From Bifidobacterium asteroides DSM 20089 (lineage in GTDB: Bacteria; Actinomycetota; Actinomycetes; Actinomycetales; Bifidobacteriaceae), in contig NZ_CP017696.1 of NCBI RefSeq assembly GCF_002715865.1, positions 1,488,001 to 1,552,000 on the forward strand: a stretch of 64,000 nucleotides of DNA, given 5' to 3'. This document shows positions 7,900-16,918 of this stretch, piece after piece; position 1 is the first letter of the stretch; every line of letters begins with the position of its first letter. Under the pieces are notes generated by a model that had not been told where the DNA came from, searched no databases, and saw only the letters and a program-made list of their open reading frames with translations. Both the position numbers and the translations under genes were made by a program.

Positions 7900-10665
7900 T
7901 CAAGCCCGCTGGGAGGCCTCCTGGACCATATCCTCACCTTGGCGGGCGACCCTCATCCGGTGGCCCTCCTCCTGGCTGACCCCATAGTAGGCGGCCACAG
8001 CGATGTCCTTCATGTCCTCAATCAACGGAATACGGGGGTTGGCGGGCGTGCACTGATCCTCATAGGCGCGCATGCCGATCTGATCCAGGGACTTCCAGTA
8101 GAAGCCCTCGTCCACTCCGGCAGCCTGGAAGGAGGCATCCATGCCCAGGCGCTCGTCCCGGTAGGATTCCACAGCACGGGCCAAGAGCTCCACGCCTTCC
8201 TCGGTAGTTGCGGATTCGATGCCCAGTACGTGTGCCATCTGCCTGTAGCGCTCCGGGGCCACATACTCGCTGTACTTGGGCCAGCTGGTCGGCTCGTCCG
8301 GGATCCGTCCGTTGTAACGGATCACATAGGGCAGCAGGATGGAGTTGGCGCGCCCATGGGCCACATGGCAGAGGGCTCCGATGGTATGCGCCATGCCGTG
8401 GCACATGCCCAGGAAGGCCGAACCGAAGGCCATGCCAGCCATGGTCGCCGCATTATGCATCTTCTCCTGGGCGCGCACCTTGGCCTCGCCGCCGGCGGTG
8501 CCTACGGCAGGCTCCAGGTTGTCCCAGATCAGCTTGGCCGCATGCAGGGCCATGGCGTCGGTGTAGTCATTGGCATAGACCGAGACGAAGGCCTCCATGC
8601 AGTGGGTCAGGGCATCGAAGCCCGAGTCGCAGGCCAGGCTCTTGGGCTGGGTACGGGCCAGAACCGGATCCACGATGGCCACGCTGGGAGTCAGGGCGTA
8701 GTCGGTGACGGGGTACTTGTATCCGGTCTTATGGTCGGTGATGACCGCGAATGGGGTGACCTCCGAACCCGTGCCCGAGGAGGTGGGAATGCAGACCAAC
8801 CTGGCCTTGGTGCCCAGGGGCGGAATTTTGAAGGCCCGCTTGCGGATGTCGAAGAACTTCTCCCGGACATCGGCAAAGGAGATCTCCGGGTGCTCATAGA
8901 GCAGCCACATGATCTTGGCCGCGTCCATGGGACTGCCACCGCCCACGGCGATAATCGTGTCGGGACGGAACTCATCGCGCATCATGGCCGCACCGCGCTC
9001 CACCGTCTCGACGCTGGGCTCCGGCTCTACGTAGTCAATGATCCGGAAGGTGACCGGCTCGGACCGGGCCCGCAGCTGATCGATGATCTTGTCCACGATC
9101 CCCAGCTGCTCCATGACCTTGTCACAGACGATGACGGCACGTCGGATGCCGAACATGTCGCGCAAATAGCGGACGGAGTTGGGCTCGAAGTAGGTCTTGG
9201 GGGGCACCTTGAACCACTGCATGTTGCTGTTCCTCCGCGCAATCCGCTTGATGTTGATCAGATTGACCGCCTGGACGTTGCCCGAGACCGAGTTGCCGCC
9301 ATAGGAGCCGCAGCCCAGGGTCAAGGAGGGGGCGATGGCATTGTAGATGTCGCCGATGCCACCCAGGGAGCTGGGCTGGTTCCAGACGATCCGGCAGGCG
9401 TGCATGCGCTGACCGTACTCATGCACCAGCCTCTCGTCATCGGTGTGAATGGCTGCCGTGTGCCCGGCGCCGTAGCGCAGCATCTGCTCGCAGAGGGTGA
9501 AGCCCTCCTCCTTGTTGCTGGCCTTGAGTACAGCCTGAACCGGAGCCAGCTTCTCCAAGGTCAGGGGCTCCACGGAGCCGACCTGGTCGCATTGGGCAGC
9601 CAGGATGGTCGCATCCTCGGGTATCTCGAAGCCGGCCTGACGGGCGATGAACTGGGGGGACTTGCCCGGAACCTCGGAGTTGAGCCTGGGAGCAGACGCA
9701 TCGGCACCGGCATGGGCCCGCACGCCGAACATGTACTCCTCCAGCATGGCCTTCTCCTCAGGGTTGACGAAGTAGGCCTTGCGCCGCTTCATCTCCTGGA
9801 TCACCCGGTCATACACATCCTGATGGGCGATGATGGCCTGCTCTGTGGCGCAGATCATGCCATAGTCAAAATGCTTGGACAGAATCAGGTCGTTGACGGC
9901 CCTGGGGACGTTGACCCTGCGGTCCACATAGGCAGGGGCATTGCCGGCTCCTACGCCCAGGGCAGGCTTGCCCGAAGAGTAGGCGGCCTTGACCATGCCG
10001 GTGCCTCCGGTGGCCAGAATGGTGGCCACGCCGGGATGCCGCATGAGCGCGCCGGTGGCCTCGACTGAGGGATGCTCGATCCACTGGATGCAATTCTGAG
10101 GAGCGCCTGCCTCGATAGCGGCATCGCGGACGATCCGGGCCGCCTCCACCGAACAGCGCTGGGCGTAGGGGTGGAATCCGAAGATGATGGGGCAGCGGGT
10201 CTTCAGGGCCAGCAACGACTTGAAAATGGCAGTCGAGGTGGGGTTGGTAACCGGAGTCACGCCAGCCACTACACCCACCGGCTCGGCCACCTCGATGATG
10301 CCGTCCACGTCGTTTTCGCCGATGATGCCCACGGTGCGTTGCCTGGCCAGGTAGTTGGTCACATGCTCGCAGGCGAAGATGTTCTTGGTGGCCTTGTCCT
10401 CCACCAGACCGCGCCCGGTCTCCTCCACGGCCATCTGTGCCAGGGACAGATGCTTGTTCAGGGCCGCGATCGAGGCCTTGGCCACAATCCGATCCACCTG
10501 TTCCTGGTTGAGCTCCTCAAAGGCGCGTAAAGCCGACTGCGCGCGGACGACCAGAGCATCCACCTCCCTGCTGGCCAGCTCACTGCTGTCGACCCGGCCA
10601 CCTTCCCTGCCTGCTGCCGGATCCTTCATTTGTTGCTCATGCTTCTGCTTCTGCGTTCCAGCCAA
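7900..10665 (-). CDS. adhE: Bifunctional acetaldehyde-CoA/alcohol dehydrogenase
   Basis: AdhE converts acetyl-CoA to acetaldehyde and then ethanol, oxidising two NADH; it is the ethanol branch of the bifid shunt and forms spirosomes in the cytosol. The N-terminal aldehyde dehydrogenase half includes the catalytic-Cys region HFDYGMICATEQ. The C-terminal iron alcohol dehydrogenase half has GGGSPMDAAK (NAD binding) and the metal-binding histidines in FLGMCHGMAHTIGALCHVAHG. The start chosen is TTG at 10665, because AGGAGG lies 9 bases upstream. In-frame ATGs at 10713, 10683 and 10629 have no convincing Shine-Dalgarno, and the AGGAGG itself would be coding if they were used. Expression is probably redox-controlled through the Rex-like palindrome at 10722-10739. 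Confidence 0.96.
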   Translation of the reverse strand: MAGTQKQKHEQQMKDPAAGREGGRVDSSELASREVDALVVRAQSALRAFEELNQEQVDRIVAKASIAALNKHLSLAQMAVEETGRGLVEDKATKNIFACEHVTNYLARQRTVGIIGENDVDGIIEVAEPVGVVAGVTPVTNPTSTAIFKSLLALKTRCPIIFGFHPYAQRCSVEAARIVRDAAIEAGAPQNCIQWIEHPSVEATGALMRHPGVATILATGGTGMVKAAYSSGKPALGVGAGNAPAYVDRRVNVPRAVNDLILSKHFDYGMICATEQAIIAHQDVYDRVIQEMKRRKAYFVNPEEKAMLEEYMFGVRAHAGADASAPRLNSEVPGKSPQFIARQAGFEIPEDATILAAQCDQVGSVEPLTLEKLAPVQAVLKASNKEEGFTLCEQMLRYGAGHTAAIHTDDERLVHEYGQRMHACRIVWNQPSSLGGIGDIYNAIAPSLTLGCGSYGGNSVSGNVQAVNLINIKRIARRNSNMQWFKVPPKTYFEPNSVRYLRDMFGIRRAVIVCDKVMEQLGIVDKIIDQLRARSEPVTFRIIDYVEPEPSVETVERGAAMMRDEFRPDTIIAVGGGSPMDAAKIMWLLYEHPEISFADVREKFFDIRKRAFKIPPLGTKARLVCIPTSSGTGSEVTPFAVITDHKTGYKYPVTDYALTPSVAIVDPVLARTQPKSLACDSGFDALTHCMEAFVSVYANDYTDAMALHAAKLIWDNLEPAVGTAGGEAKVRAQEKMHNAATMAGMAFGSAFLGMCHGMAHTIGALCHVAHGRANSILLPYVIRYNGRIPDEPTSWPKYSEYVAPERYRQMAHVLGIESATTEEGVELLARAVESYRDERLGMDASFQAAGVDEGFYWKSLDQIGMRAYEDQCTPANPRIPLIEDMKDIAVAAYYGVSQEEGHRMRVARQGEDMVQEASQRA

Positions 10666-10721
10666 GGTATTGGCCCTCCTCATGTTCCGCGGATGCCGGT
10701 CCACGAAAGGCATCCGTCATA

Positions 10722-10739
10722 ACGTGACGAAAGTCACAA
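10722..10739 (-). promoter_or_regulatory. Rex-like operator overlapping the adhE -10
   Basis: On the minus strand the 18-mer reads TTGTGACTTTCGTCACGT. This matches the Rex consensus TTGTGA-N6-TCACAA at 10 of 12 defined bases. The probable -10, TATATT (10738-10743), shares two bases with the palindrome, so a bound repressor would block the promoter. Rex senses the NADH/NAD+ ratio and commonly controls adhE in Gram-positive bacteria; its role here is inferred. Confidence 0.6.
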
Positions 10740-10897
10740 TATAGACCGGAGGGGGCACCATTGAGCCCCAGGATGAGCGAACGTTCGCTTGAAGCGTGTC
10801 GTGTGGGAATCCGTTGTTTTGCTGGTCATTTTCCGCACTGCAACGTGCGCTTTGGCGTTCGCTTCAGACTGGGCCGTCCAGGCGTGAATCCAGGCAT

Positions 10898-10932
10898 GAA
10901 AAATCCCCAAGGTCCGTGAGAACCTCGGGGAT
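10898..10932 (-). terminator. Terminator after rpsI
   Basis: Minus-strand hairpin with stem ATCCCCGAGGT paired to ACCTTGGGGAT around a short loop, followed directly by TTTTT. It starts 18 bases after the rpsI stop. A standard intrinsic terminator. Confidence 0.88.
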
Positions 10933-10949
10933 GGAAGAAACTGCGAACG

Positions 10950-11441
10950 TCAGCGCTTGGAGAACTGCGGAGCTCGACGGGCCTTGTGCAGACCGGCCTT
11001 CTTGCGCTCCACCACGCGGGCGTCGCGGGTCAGGAACCCGGCCTTCTTCAGGGCAGGGCGGTTGGCGTCCCGGTCGATGGCGTTCAGGGCGCGTGCGACG
11101 CCCAGACGAACTGCGCCGGCCTGGCCGGTCACGCCGCCGCCCTCTACGCGCACAACCACGTCGAACTTGTTCTCGAGCTTGAGCAGCACGATAGGCGAGT
11201 TGACCTCGCGCTGATGCAGCTTGCTGGGGAAGTACTCCTCCAGGGTGTGCCCGTTGATGCTCCACTTGCCGGAGCCCGGAATCAGACGGACGCGGGCGAC
11301 TGCCTCCTTGCGGCGGCCGGTGCCGTAGCCCGGCTCGATTGCGGAGGTGCCGGTGCCTGCGCCGGCGTTGGTCTCGGAAGTGTAGGAAGCGCTGGTCTCC
11401 TCGGCCTCGAGAACCGCGGAGCTGTTGTTGTTGTCAGCCAT
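10950..11441 (-). CDS. rpsI: 30S ribosomal protein S9
   Basis: S9, 163 residues; its C-terminal tail reaches the P-site tRNA. The core begins at [17 protein letters not shown] (about residue 40), and the protein ends RRAPQFSKR, matching the conserved tRNA-contacting tail. The N-terminal ~38 residues are a low-complexity Ser/Thr/Glu extension typical of actinobacterial S9. GAGGAG precedes the ATG. It forms an operon with rplM, 20 bases upstream. Confidence 0.97.
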   Translation of the reverse strand: MADNNNSSAVLEAEETSASYTSETNAGAGTGTSAIEPGYGTGRRKEAVARVRLIPGSGKWSINGHTLEEYFPSKLHQREVNSPIVLLKLENKFDVVVRVEGGGVTGQAGAVRLGVARALNAIDRDANRPALKKAGFLTRDARVVERKKAGLHKARRAPQFSKR

Positions 11442-11461
11442 GGTGATTATCTCCTCTGGTC

Positions 11462-11911
11462 CTACTTGGCCTGCTGGGCGACCTGATGGATCTTGTACTC
11501 AATGGGCTGCTGCGAGGTGTGAGGATGCTCCTCGCCTGCGAAGACCCGCAGCCTGGTCAGCTGGACCTTGGCCAGCTTGTTCTTGGGCAGCATTCCCTTG
11601 ACCGCCGTCATGATGATGCGATCGGGGTTGTGCTCCATCAACTGCCCATAGGAGTCGCGACGCAGACCGCCGGGACGGCCGGAGTGGGTGTAGAGCACCT
11701 TGTCGCTCTTGTTGCCCGTCAGTACCATCTTGGACGCGTTGATGACGATGACGTTGTTGCCGGAGTCGGCGTAGGGCGCATAGGTGGGCTTGTTCTTGCC
11801 GCGCAGCAGATCGGCCACCTGGGCTGCCAGACGCCCCAGCACCACACCGGAGGCGTCGACGATATACCAGTCATGTGTCAGATCGGCTGGTTTCGGGGTG
11901 AAAGTCTTCAC
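11462..11911 (-). CDS. rplM: 50S ribosomal protein L13
   Basis: L13, 149 residues, an early 50S assembly protein. It starts [20 protein letters not shown] and has [20 protein letters not shown] and the PHTSQQP end. First gene of rplM-rpsI. Its promoter is about 155 bases upstream, leaving a long leader that contains a GTCCT/AGGAC pairing and could hold an autoregulatory structure. Confidence 0.97.
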   Translation of the reverse strand: MKTFTPKPADLTHDWYIVDASGVVLGRLAAQVADLLRGKNKPTYAPYADSGNNVIVINASKMVLTGNKSDKVLYTHSGRPGGLRRDSYGQLMEHNPDRIIMTAVKGMLPKNKLAKVQLTRLRVFAGEEHPHTSQQPIEYKIHQVAQQAK

Positions 11912-12066
11912 GATTCAACCTTTTCCTTGCATTGTGTTTCGGGCTCTCTGCGCCGCATGCTGCCATGCTGGCCGAAAGCCATGTATTCCGTGGGCTCCCT
12001 TAAAGTCCTAGACGGCGAGTGGGAAAAGCGCTTTGAGGACCCCTTAGGGAAACACAACAATCCATT

Positions 12067-12094
12067 ATTGTAACGCCTGAGTGCCGTTCGTCAA
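12067..12094 (-). promoter_or_regulatory. Promoter of rplM-rpsI
   Basis: Minus-strand -35 TTGACG (12089-12094), 16-base spacer, -10 TACAAT (12067-12072). Both hexamers are close to the sigma-70/HrdB consensus. The resulting leader before rplM would be about 150 nt. Confidence 0.7.
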
Positions 12095-12113
12095 AATTCG
12101 CGTCGTCCCGGTC

Positions 12114-12746
12114 TCAGCGGGTGGCTGCCGCCCGTGCCACCTGCCCGTCCGGGTCCTGGCGAAGGGCGTCGAGGGTGGCCTGCCTGGTGTTGGGATTCAG
12201 AGCCACGGCCCGGCGGACCATGGCGGCCAGCACATGGGGGGCATTCTGCTCATCGCGAGTGCCGAGGGCTCCCAGAAAGTCCAAAGTATCAGCATCAGTG
12301 CGCTCGTCCTGGGCACCCTCCAGGCGCATCTTCCAGGAGGTCATGGGATTGGTCAACGCAGCAGCCCTGACTCCTGCATCCTCGTCCTTGGTGAGCAGAC
12401 CGGCCAGCCAGTTCTTGTCATCCTTGTTGGCGGCCACGGCCCGACGGACCTCCGGGCTGGAATCCTGGGAGAGCTTGACCAGAATGTTGGGGAAGGGCAT
12501 GGTCTGCGCCAGGTAGATCCTGTCCTCCACCGGCGTGTGCTCGTTGCCGGCCACGGCCTCCAGCAGTGCCGTGAAGCGGGAGAAGGCGGCCTGGTCGGAC
12601 CTGTCGGGCAGAGGGCTCCGGGCGAATTCGTGCAGTTCGTCCGTATCGGTGGAGTGCCTGAGCCTTTCATAGAAAACGGTCAGGGCCTCGTGGGGCTTGC
12701 CGGCTGACGGGGATTCGGTTTCCGGTTGGTCCTGGGGATTGGTCAT
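12114..12746 (-). CDS. Leucine-rich-repeat-variant (LRV) protein, function unknown
   Basis: A 210-residue acidic cytoplasmic protein with helical repeats such as SSPEVRRAVAANKDDKNWL and DAGVRAAALTNPMTSW (about residues 90-140). These resemble leucine-rich repeat variant/HEAT-like domains found in actinobacterial proteins of unknown role. There is no signal peptide or catalytic motif. The stop lies only 20 bases from the -35 of rplM. A related short helical module occurs at the C-terminus of the FHA protein at 61898-63502. Confidence 0.75.
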   Translation of the reverse strand: MTNPQDQPETESPSAGKPHEALTVFYERLRHSTDTDELHEFARSPLPDRSDQAAFSRFTALLEAVAGNEHTPVEDRIYLAQTMPFPNILVKLSQDSSPEVRRAVAANKDDKNWLAGLLTKDEDAGVRAAALTNPMTSWKMRLEGAQDERTDADTLDFLGALGTRDEQNAPHVLAAMVRRAVALNPNTRQATLDALRQDPDGQVARAAATR

Positions 12747-12854
12747 GCGGCCAGCTTAGGTCGTCTCCCTGATAACAGACTCGGCCCGGAACCCCCTCTA
12801 GCATGGAGATAGCGCAAGAACCGAGGAGACGATAGGCATAGGAGGCAAGCCGAT

Positions 12855-13517
12855 TTGCTCACCATACTGGATAGGCCGCAGAAACCGGCCACAGGCTCTC
12901 TGACCGAGCGGAAGTCCGAGTTCATTGGCCAGGCCTGCCATATAGAGGACCAGGAGGCGGCCATGGCATTCGTCCAGGAGGTGCGCTTACAGCACCCCAA
13001 GGCCCGACACGTCTGCCACTGCGCAATCTGGGGGCCCGAGGGCCGCACCAGCGAGCGCATGAGCGATGACGGAGAGCCCTCCGGAACGGCCGGCAAGCCC
13101 ATGCTTGAGGTCATGCGTCGACAGGGGCTGACCGACTGCGTCCTGACCGTTACCCGATACTTCGGGGGGATCCTTCTAGGGTCAGGGGGGTTGATCCGAG
13201 CCTATTCCTCAGCAGCCTCCCTGGCGCTCGAGGCGGCGAGATCAGCACGCGTGCTCCCGACGCAACGGTTCACGATCACTGTGGACTACCCGGAGTACGA
13301 CTCCCTCTGCCGTCTGATCCGCAACTCCGGGGGCCACGTGGAGACCGAAGACTTCACCGACCGGGTGCGCTTGACCTACGACCTGGAACCCGCAGCGGTG
13401 CCGTCCTTTGATGGACGGTTGGCCGACCTTCTGCAGGGCCGGGCCCAGCCCAGTGCCCTCGGCGAAGGCCGCAGGCTGATTCCTCTGTCTGAGGACAGGG
13501 CTTCATATGCTTCATGA
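12855..13517 (+). CDS. yigZ: YigZ/IMPACT family protein
   Basis: A 220-residue UPF0029/YigZ protein. The N-terminal IMPACT domain is recognised by KSEFIGQACHI, the motif DDGEPSGTAGKPML and VTRYFGGILLGSGGLIRAYS (about residues 70-120). A ferredoxin-like DUF1949-type domain follows. The biochemical role is poorly known; eukaryotic IMPACT regulates Gcn2. The start is a TTG with AGGAGG 9 bases upstream (12840-12845); no better ATG is available. Confidence 0.92.
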   Translation: MLTILDRPQKPATGSLTERKSEFIGQACHIEDQEAAMAFVQEVRLQHPKARHVCHCAIWGPEGRTSERMSDDGEPSGTAGKPMLEVMRRQGLTDCVLTVTRYFGGILLGSGGLIRAYSSAASLALEAARSARVLPTQRFTITVDYPEYDSLCRLIRNSGGHVETEDFTDRVRLTYDLEPAAVPSFDGRLADLLQGRAQPSALGEGRRLIPLSEDRASYAS

Positions 13518-13737
13518 TGGCCAAGACGAGCCATACAGCCGTTGCCCGGCTGCGGCCTACCTGCCAGACAGGCTCATGCCAAGTATCGCCGGTCCTCCGC
13601 CGTGCGGACTATGACCCTGCCAGACCGTGACCCGGGCAAAGATATAGAAATTACAGAAAAGAGCACAGAACAAGAAAGACCTTTGAGAAGGACTAAGACC
13701 GGCAATCGTGCATAATAAGCGATCACCGGTCATCAGG

Positions 13738-13824
13738 CGGAGACGAGGAGATTCGAACTCCTGGACCGCTTGCGCAGTCAACACCTTAGCAGGGTGCCCC
13801 TTTCGGCCACTCAGGCACGTCTCC
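13738..13824 (-). tRNA. tRNA-Ser (anticodon GCT)
   Basis: An 87-nt class II tRNA on the minus strand. The acceptor GGAGACG pairs perfectly with CGTCTCC; the anticodon loop CTGCTAA gives GCU, reading AGC/AGU. A long variable arm is present and the T-loop is TTCGAAT. CCA is not encoded. The flanking 13518-13737 and 13825-14049 contain no other gene I can support. Confidence 0.95.
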
Positions 13825-14049
13825 ATGTAGGCTCCCGAGCCAGGACCTTAGCCCCAGAGTTTCGAGAACAGAACAATAGAATACCATGATTTACCGACCT
13901 GACTCGCCGGGGCGGCTGAAAGCGGCGAGCAGGGAACGGATTCGTTTATTTTCATGGATTAAAACCATAAAAGTGAATCTTTTCCAAGAATTTACGTATG
14001 AGAATAATTTATCGCATGTTCCTCCGGGACCTCCTCCTATCATGGAGCT

Positions 14050-15321
14050 ATGAGTACCGCACCAAGGCTTGCAGCCGCCAAGAAGGACTGGGGACATGAC
14101 GAGACCGGCTGCACGGTACTGCACATTGACATGGATGCCTTCTACGCCTCCTGCGAAGTCGCTCGACACCCGCAATTGCAAGGCCGTCCGGTCATCATCG
14201 GCACCGGACGACGTTCGGTGGTCTCCGCAGCCAGCTACGAGGCCAGAACCTTCGGCATCAACTCGGCCATGCCCCTGGCGCGTGCCAGGCGACTGTGCCC
14301 CCAAGGGGTCTTCCTTCCGGTTGACATGACCTATTACCGGAGTATCTCAAGACGGATATTTGATACGGTTTTCTCACGAATCACCAATCAGATCGAGCAG
14401 GTCTCGGTAGACGAGTGCTACATGGACGTGTCCGGGGCGCTCATGCGCTGGGGCATGCCCACAGCCATCGCCCGGTGGATCCGAGCCAGCGTGGCCCGCC
14501 AATTCCACGTGACCTGCTCGGTGGGCATCGCCACCAACAAGCTTGTGGCCAAGATGGCCTCCACCAACGCCAAACCCGATGGCATGCTGCTGATTCCCAA
14601 GACCCGCCAGGCCGAGTTCGTCCAGCTGATGCCCCTGCGCGGCATTCCCGGCATAGGACCGGCCCTGGAGAAGCGGCTGAACGCCTGGGCCATCAAGGAT
14701 GTAGCCGACCTGGCCACCATGAGCGAACGGGATCTGACCCGGGCCACAGGTTCAACAGTTACAGCCCGGAAGCTGGCACAGGCCTCCCACGGATTGGACG
14801 ACGATCCGGTCCAGCCGCGAGCGCCAGAGAAGTCCCTGGGCGCGGAACGCACCTTTCTGCACGACACCACCAGCATGAAACAGGTCTGCGACCTCCTGCG
14901 CGTCTGCAGCAACGAGGTGGCCACCGGACTGCGATCACACGACCTGATCGCCCGGACCATCACCGTCAAACTGCGCTTCGATGATCTGCGCTATATGACC
15001 AAGGCCCACACCCTGGAAACCCCGGTCAACTCAGCCAACCGGATCTATCCGCAAGCGGTCGGTCTGCTCAAGGCCATGTTGGGGCTGCCCGATGGCGTGC
15101 CCATGGATACCCCCCTGCCCAGGCTGATTCGTCTGGCCGGTGTCAGCGCATCCGGTCTGAGCCGGGTGGAGGACACTCCCATCCAGCCATCCCTGGACGA
15201 CATCATCCACGAGAGCAGACGTCACACCGGCAGCGAGTCTCAGCGCCTGGATCAGGCAGAGGCCACCATGGACTCCATCAGGAGCCGCTATGGCAAGGGC
15301 TCAGTCAGCATGGGCCTCTAA
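14050..15321 (+). CDS. dinB: DNA polymerase IV (Y-family translesion polymerase)
   Basis: A 423-residue DinB-type error-prone polymerase. Catalytic motifs are visible: HIDMDAFYASCE (metal-binding Asp, about residue 30), YEARTFGINSAM, and VSVDECYMDV with the second acidic pair (about residue 122). A helix-hairpin-helix (LRGIPGIGPALEKRL) and little-finger domain follow. I see no clear LexA box upstream. It ends convergently with the aminotransferase, overlapping by 4 bases. Confidence 0.95.
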   Translation: MSTAPRLAAAKKDWGHDETGCTVLHIDMDAFYASCEVARHPQLQGRPVIIGTGRRSVVSAASYEARTFGINSAMPLARARRLCPQGVFLPVDMTYYRSISRRIFDTVFSRITNQIEQVSVDECYMDVSGALMRWGMPTAIARWIRASVARQFHVTCSVGIATNKLVAKMASTNAKPDGMLLIPKTRQAEFVQLMPLRGIPGIGPALEKRLNAWAIKDVADLATMSERDLTRATGSTVTARKLAQASHGLDDDPVQPRAPEKSLGAERTFLHDTTSMKQVCDLLRVCSNEVATGLRSHDLIARTITVKLRFDDLRYMTKAHTLETPVNSANRIYPQAVGLLKAMLGLPDGVPMDTPLPRLIRLAGVSASGLSRVEDTPIQPSLDDIIHESRRHTGSESQRLDQAEATMDSIRSRYGKGSVSMGL

Positions 15322-16472
15322 GCGGCGCTACGCAGACGTCCTAAGGCCAGCTCCAGCTGCTCGTCAGTGATGGTTGACGAGAATCGCAGACAGTGGCCGT
15401 CCCCATAGAACTCCCCTGGACTGGCCAGAATACCAAGACGGGACAGGTCCGCCATATCGGCCCAACAGTCGCCCGAACGGGCTTGCGCCCAGATATAAAG
15501 GCCTCCTTGAGGCATGACGGCATCGTATCCGTAAGATCTGAGAGCTTCAGCCAGGGCATGCAGACGACTGGCGTAGACGCCACGCTGGGCCATCACAGCC
15601 TCACCGTCCTCCAAGGCGGCCCGCATGGCCCGCTGCACCGGACCTGGCACAATCAGTCCCATCTGCTTGCGGTAGGCGGTCATGGCCTCCACCAGACGAG
15701 CATCGCCGGCCACCAGGGCTGCCCTGTATCCGGCCATGTTGGACTGCTTGCTCATCGAGTACAGACAGAGTATCCCACTGGCATCGCCGCCACAGACTTC
15801 AGACTCCAGTATGCAGGGCGATGCGGGAATCTGCGCATCCCGCCCATCCTGGGCGGGCCCTGACCAATCCAGCAGGGCATAGCACTCGTCACTCAGGACA
15901 GTGACCCCTATAGAACGGGCCGCCCGTACGATCTTAGCCAATCCGGCCCGGCCGATGATTCGACCGCTGGGGTTGCCCGGCGAATTGATCCATATTGCTC
16001 GAACGCCTGGCAGATTCACCCATGAATCCGTATCAACAGGATTGTCCACGGTCGTCACCTGGGCCCCGGCCAGCTGGGTTCCGATGGCATAGGTGGGATA
16101 GGATACCGTCGGTTGCACCACCCGGTCCCCCGGTCCCAGATGCAGGAGTGAGGCCATGAGCGCCACCGCCTCCTTGGATCCCACCGTGGGCACCAGATCC
16201 GCCCCCAGGGCATCCAGATCGACTCTGCGGCGACGTCGGAACCAGTCGGCCGCGGCCTGCCTCAGGGGGGCGTCACCGGCGGTTTTTGGATATCCCCGTG
16301 CCTGGCCGTCATCCGCAGCCGCCGCCAAGGCCTCCTTGACCGACCTGGGCACAGGATCCACCGGCGAACCCACCGACAGGTCCACCAGACCACCGGTGCA
16401 TTGCTCCGCACGCCGACGGTAAGGGTCAATCCTTGACCAGTCATAGGGGGATTCAAAAGAGTGAAAACCCAT
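15318..16472 (-). CDS. dapC: Succinyldiaminopimelate transaminase-type aminotransferase
   Basis: A 384-residue fold-type I PLP aminotransferase. Visible features are VGSKEAVALMASLL (PLP phosphate region), NSPGNPSGR, SDECYALLDW and the Schiff-base Lys in YSMSKQSNMAGYR. The combination with fdxA just upstream is the usual actinobacterial fdxA-dapC pair, supporting assignment to lysine/diaminopimelate synthesis. The ATG at 16472 (MGFHSFESPYDWSRI) matches the family start; a longer frame to 16538 runs into the terminator region and is rejected. Confidence 0.88.
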   Translation of the reverse strand: MGFHSFESPYDWSRIDPYRRRAEQCTGGLVDLSVGSPVDPVPRSVKEALAAAADDGQARGYPKTAGDAPLRQAAADWFRRRRRVDLDALGADLVPTVGSKEAVALMASLLHLGPGDRVVQPTVSYPTYAIGTQLAGAQVTTVDNPVDTDSWVNLPGVRAIWINSPGNPSGRIIGRAGLAKIVRAARSIGVTVLSDECYALLDWSGPAQDGRDAQIPASPCILESEVCGGDASGILCLYSMSKQSNMAGYRAALVAGDARLVEAMTAYRKQMGLIVPGPVQRAMRAALEDGEAVMAQRGVYASRLHALAEALRSYGYDAVMPQGGLYIWAQARSGDCWADMADLSRLGILASPGEFYGDGHCLRFSSTITDEQLELALGRLRSAA

Positions 16473-16489
16473 GGCCCGCCTTCCTCGTA

Positions 16490-16527
16490 TAAATAAGCCG
16501 CGGCGGGATGACTCCCATCCGCGGCTC
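16490..16527 (-). terminator. Hairpin between fdxA and dapC
   Basis: Minus-strand stem AGCCGCGG (16519-16526) paired to CCGCGGCT (16496-16503), with a GGATGGGAGTCATCCCGC interior that itself pairs, then TTATTTA. It resembles a weak terminator and may partly separate fdxA from dapC expression. Confidence 0.6.
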
Positions 16528-16543
16528 GTCAGCCTCATTTCAA

Positions 16544-16861
16544 CTACTTGTTGGGTGGCAGGGCTGCCACACCCTCCGGATCGTGATCGTAGGGACCGAC
16601 CGCAGCAGCGCCGCCGGCATCCCCCACCTGGGCGAAGAAATCAGTCGCCGCATCCTTATACCAGGTCCACTCCTCGGGCAGGTCGTCCTCGTAGAAGATG
16701 GCCTCCACCGGGCAGACCGGCTCGCAGGCGCCGCAGTCCACGCACTCGTTGGGGTTGATGTAGAGCGAACGGACGCCCTCATAGATGCAGTCCACCGGGC
16801 ATTCGTCCACGCAGGCCTTGTCCTTGACATCCACGCAGGGCTGAGCGATGACGTAGGTCAT
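16544..16861 (-). CDS. fdxA: Ferredoxin, 7Fe-8S type
   Basis: A 105-residue ferredoxin that carries electrons in the cytosol. The N-terminal cysteines are C-x7-C-x3-CP, a 3Fe-4S-type arrangement, followed by the full [12 protein letters not shown] motif for a 4Fe-4S cluster (about residues 39-50). An acidic C-terminal extension is typical of actinobacterial FdxA. It follows the APC permease by 57 bases and precedes dapC. Confidence 0.93.
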   Translation of the reverse strand: MTYVIAQPCVDVKDKACVDECPVDCIYEGVRSLYINPNECVDCGACEPVCPVEAIFYEDDLPEEWTWYKDAATDFFAQVGDAGGAAAVGPYDHDPEGVAALPPNK

Positions 16862-16918
16862 AGGTTACCTCCTGAGTATGCGAATATTCACTCTACACTC
16901 CAGCGCCGACGCTCCAGG

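Noticed and set aside
7855-10068. 737-codon plus-strand open frame opposite adhE
   Set aside because: Antisense shadow of a GC-rich gene; no domain, and it spans the terminator.
13518-13737. Short minus-strand protein overlapping tRNA-Ser
   Set aside because: The frame reads through the tRNA itself and has no ribosome-binding site.
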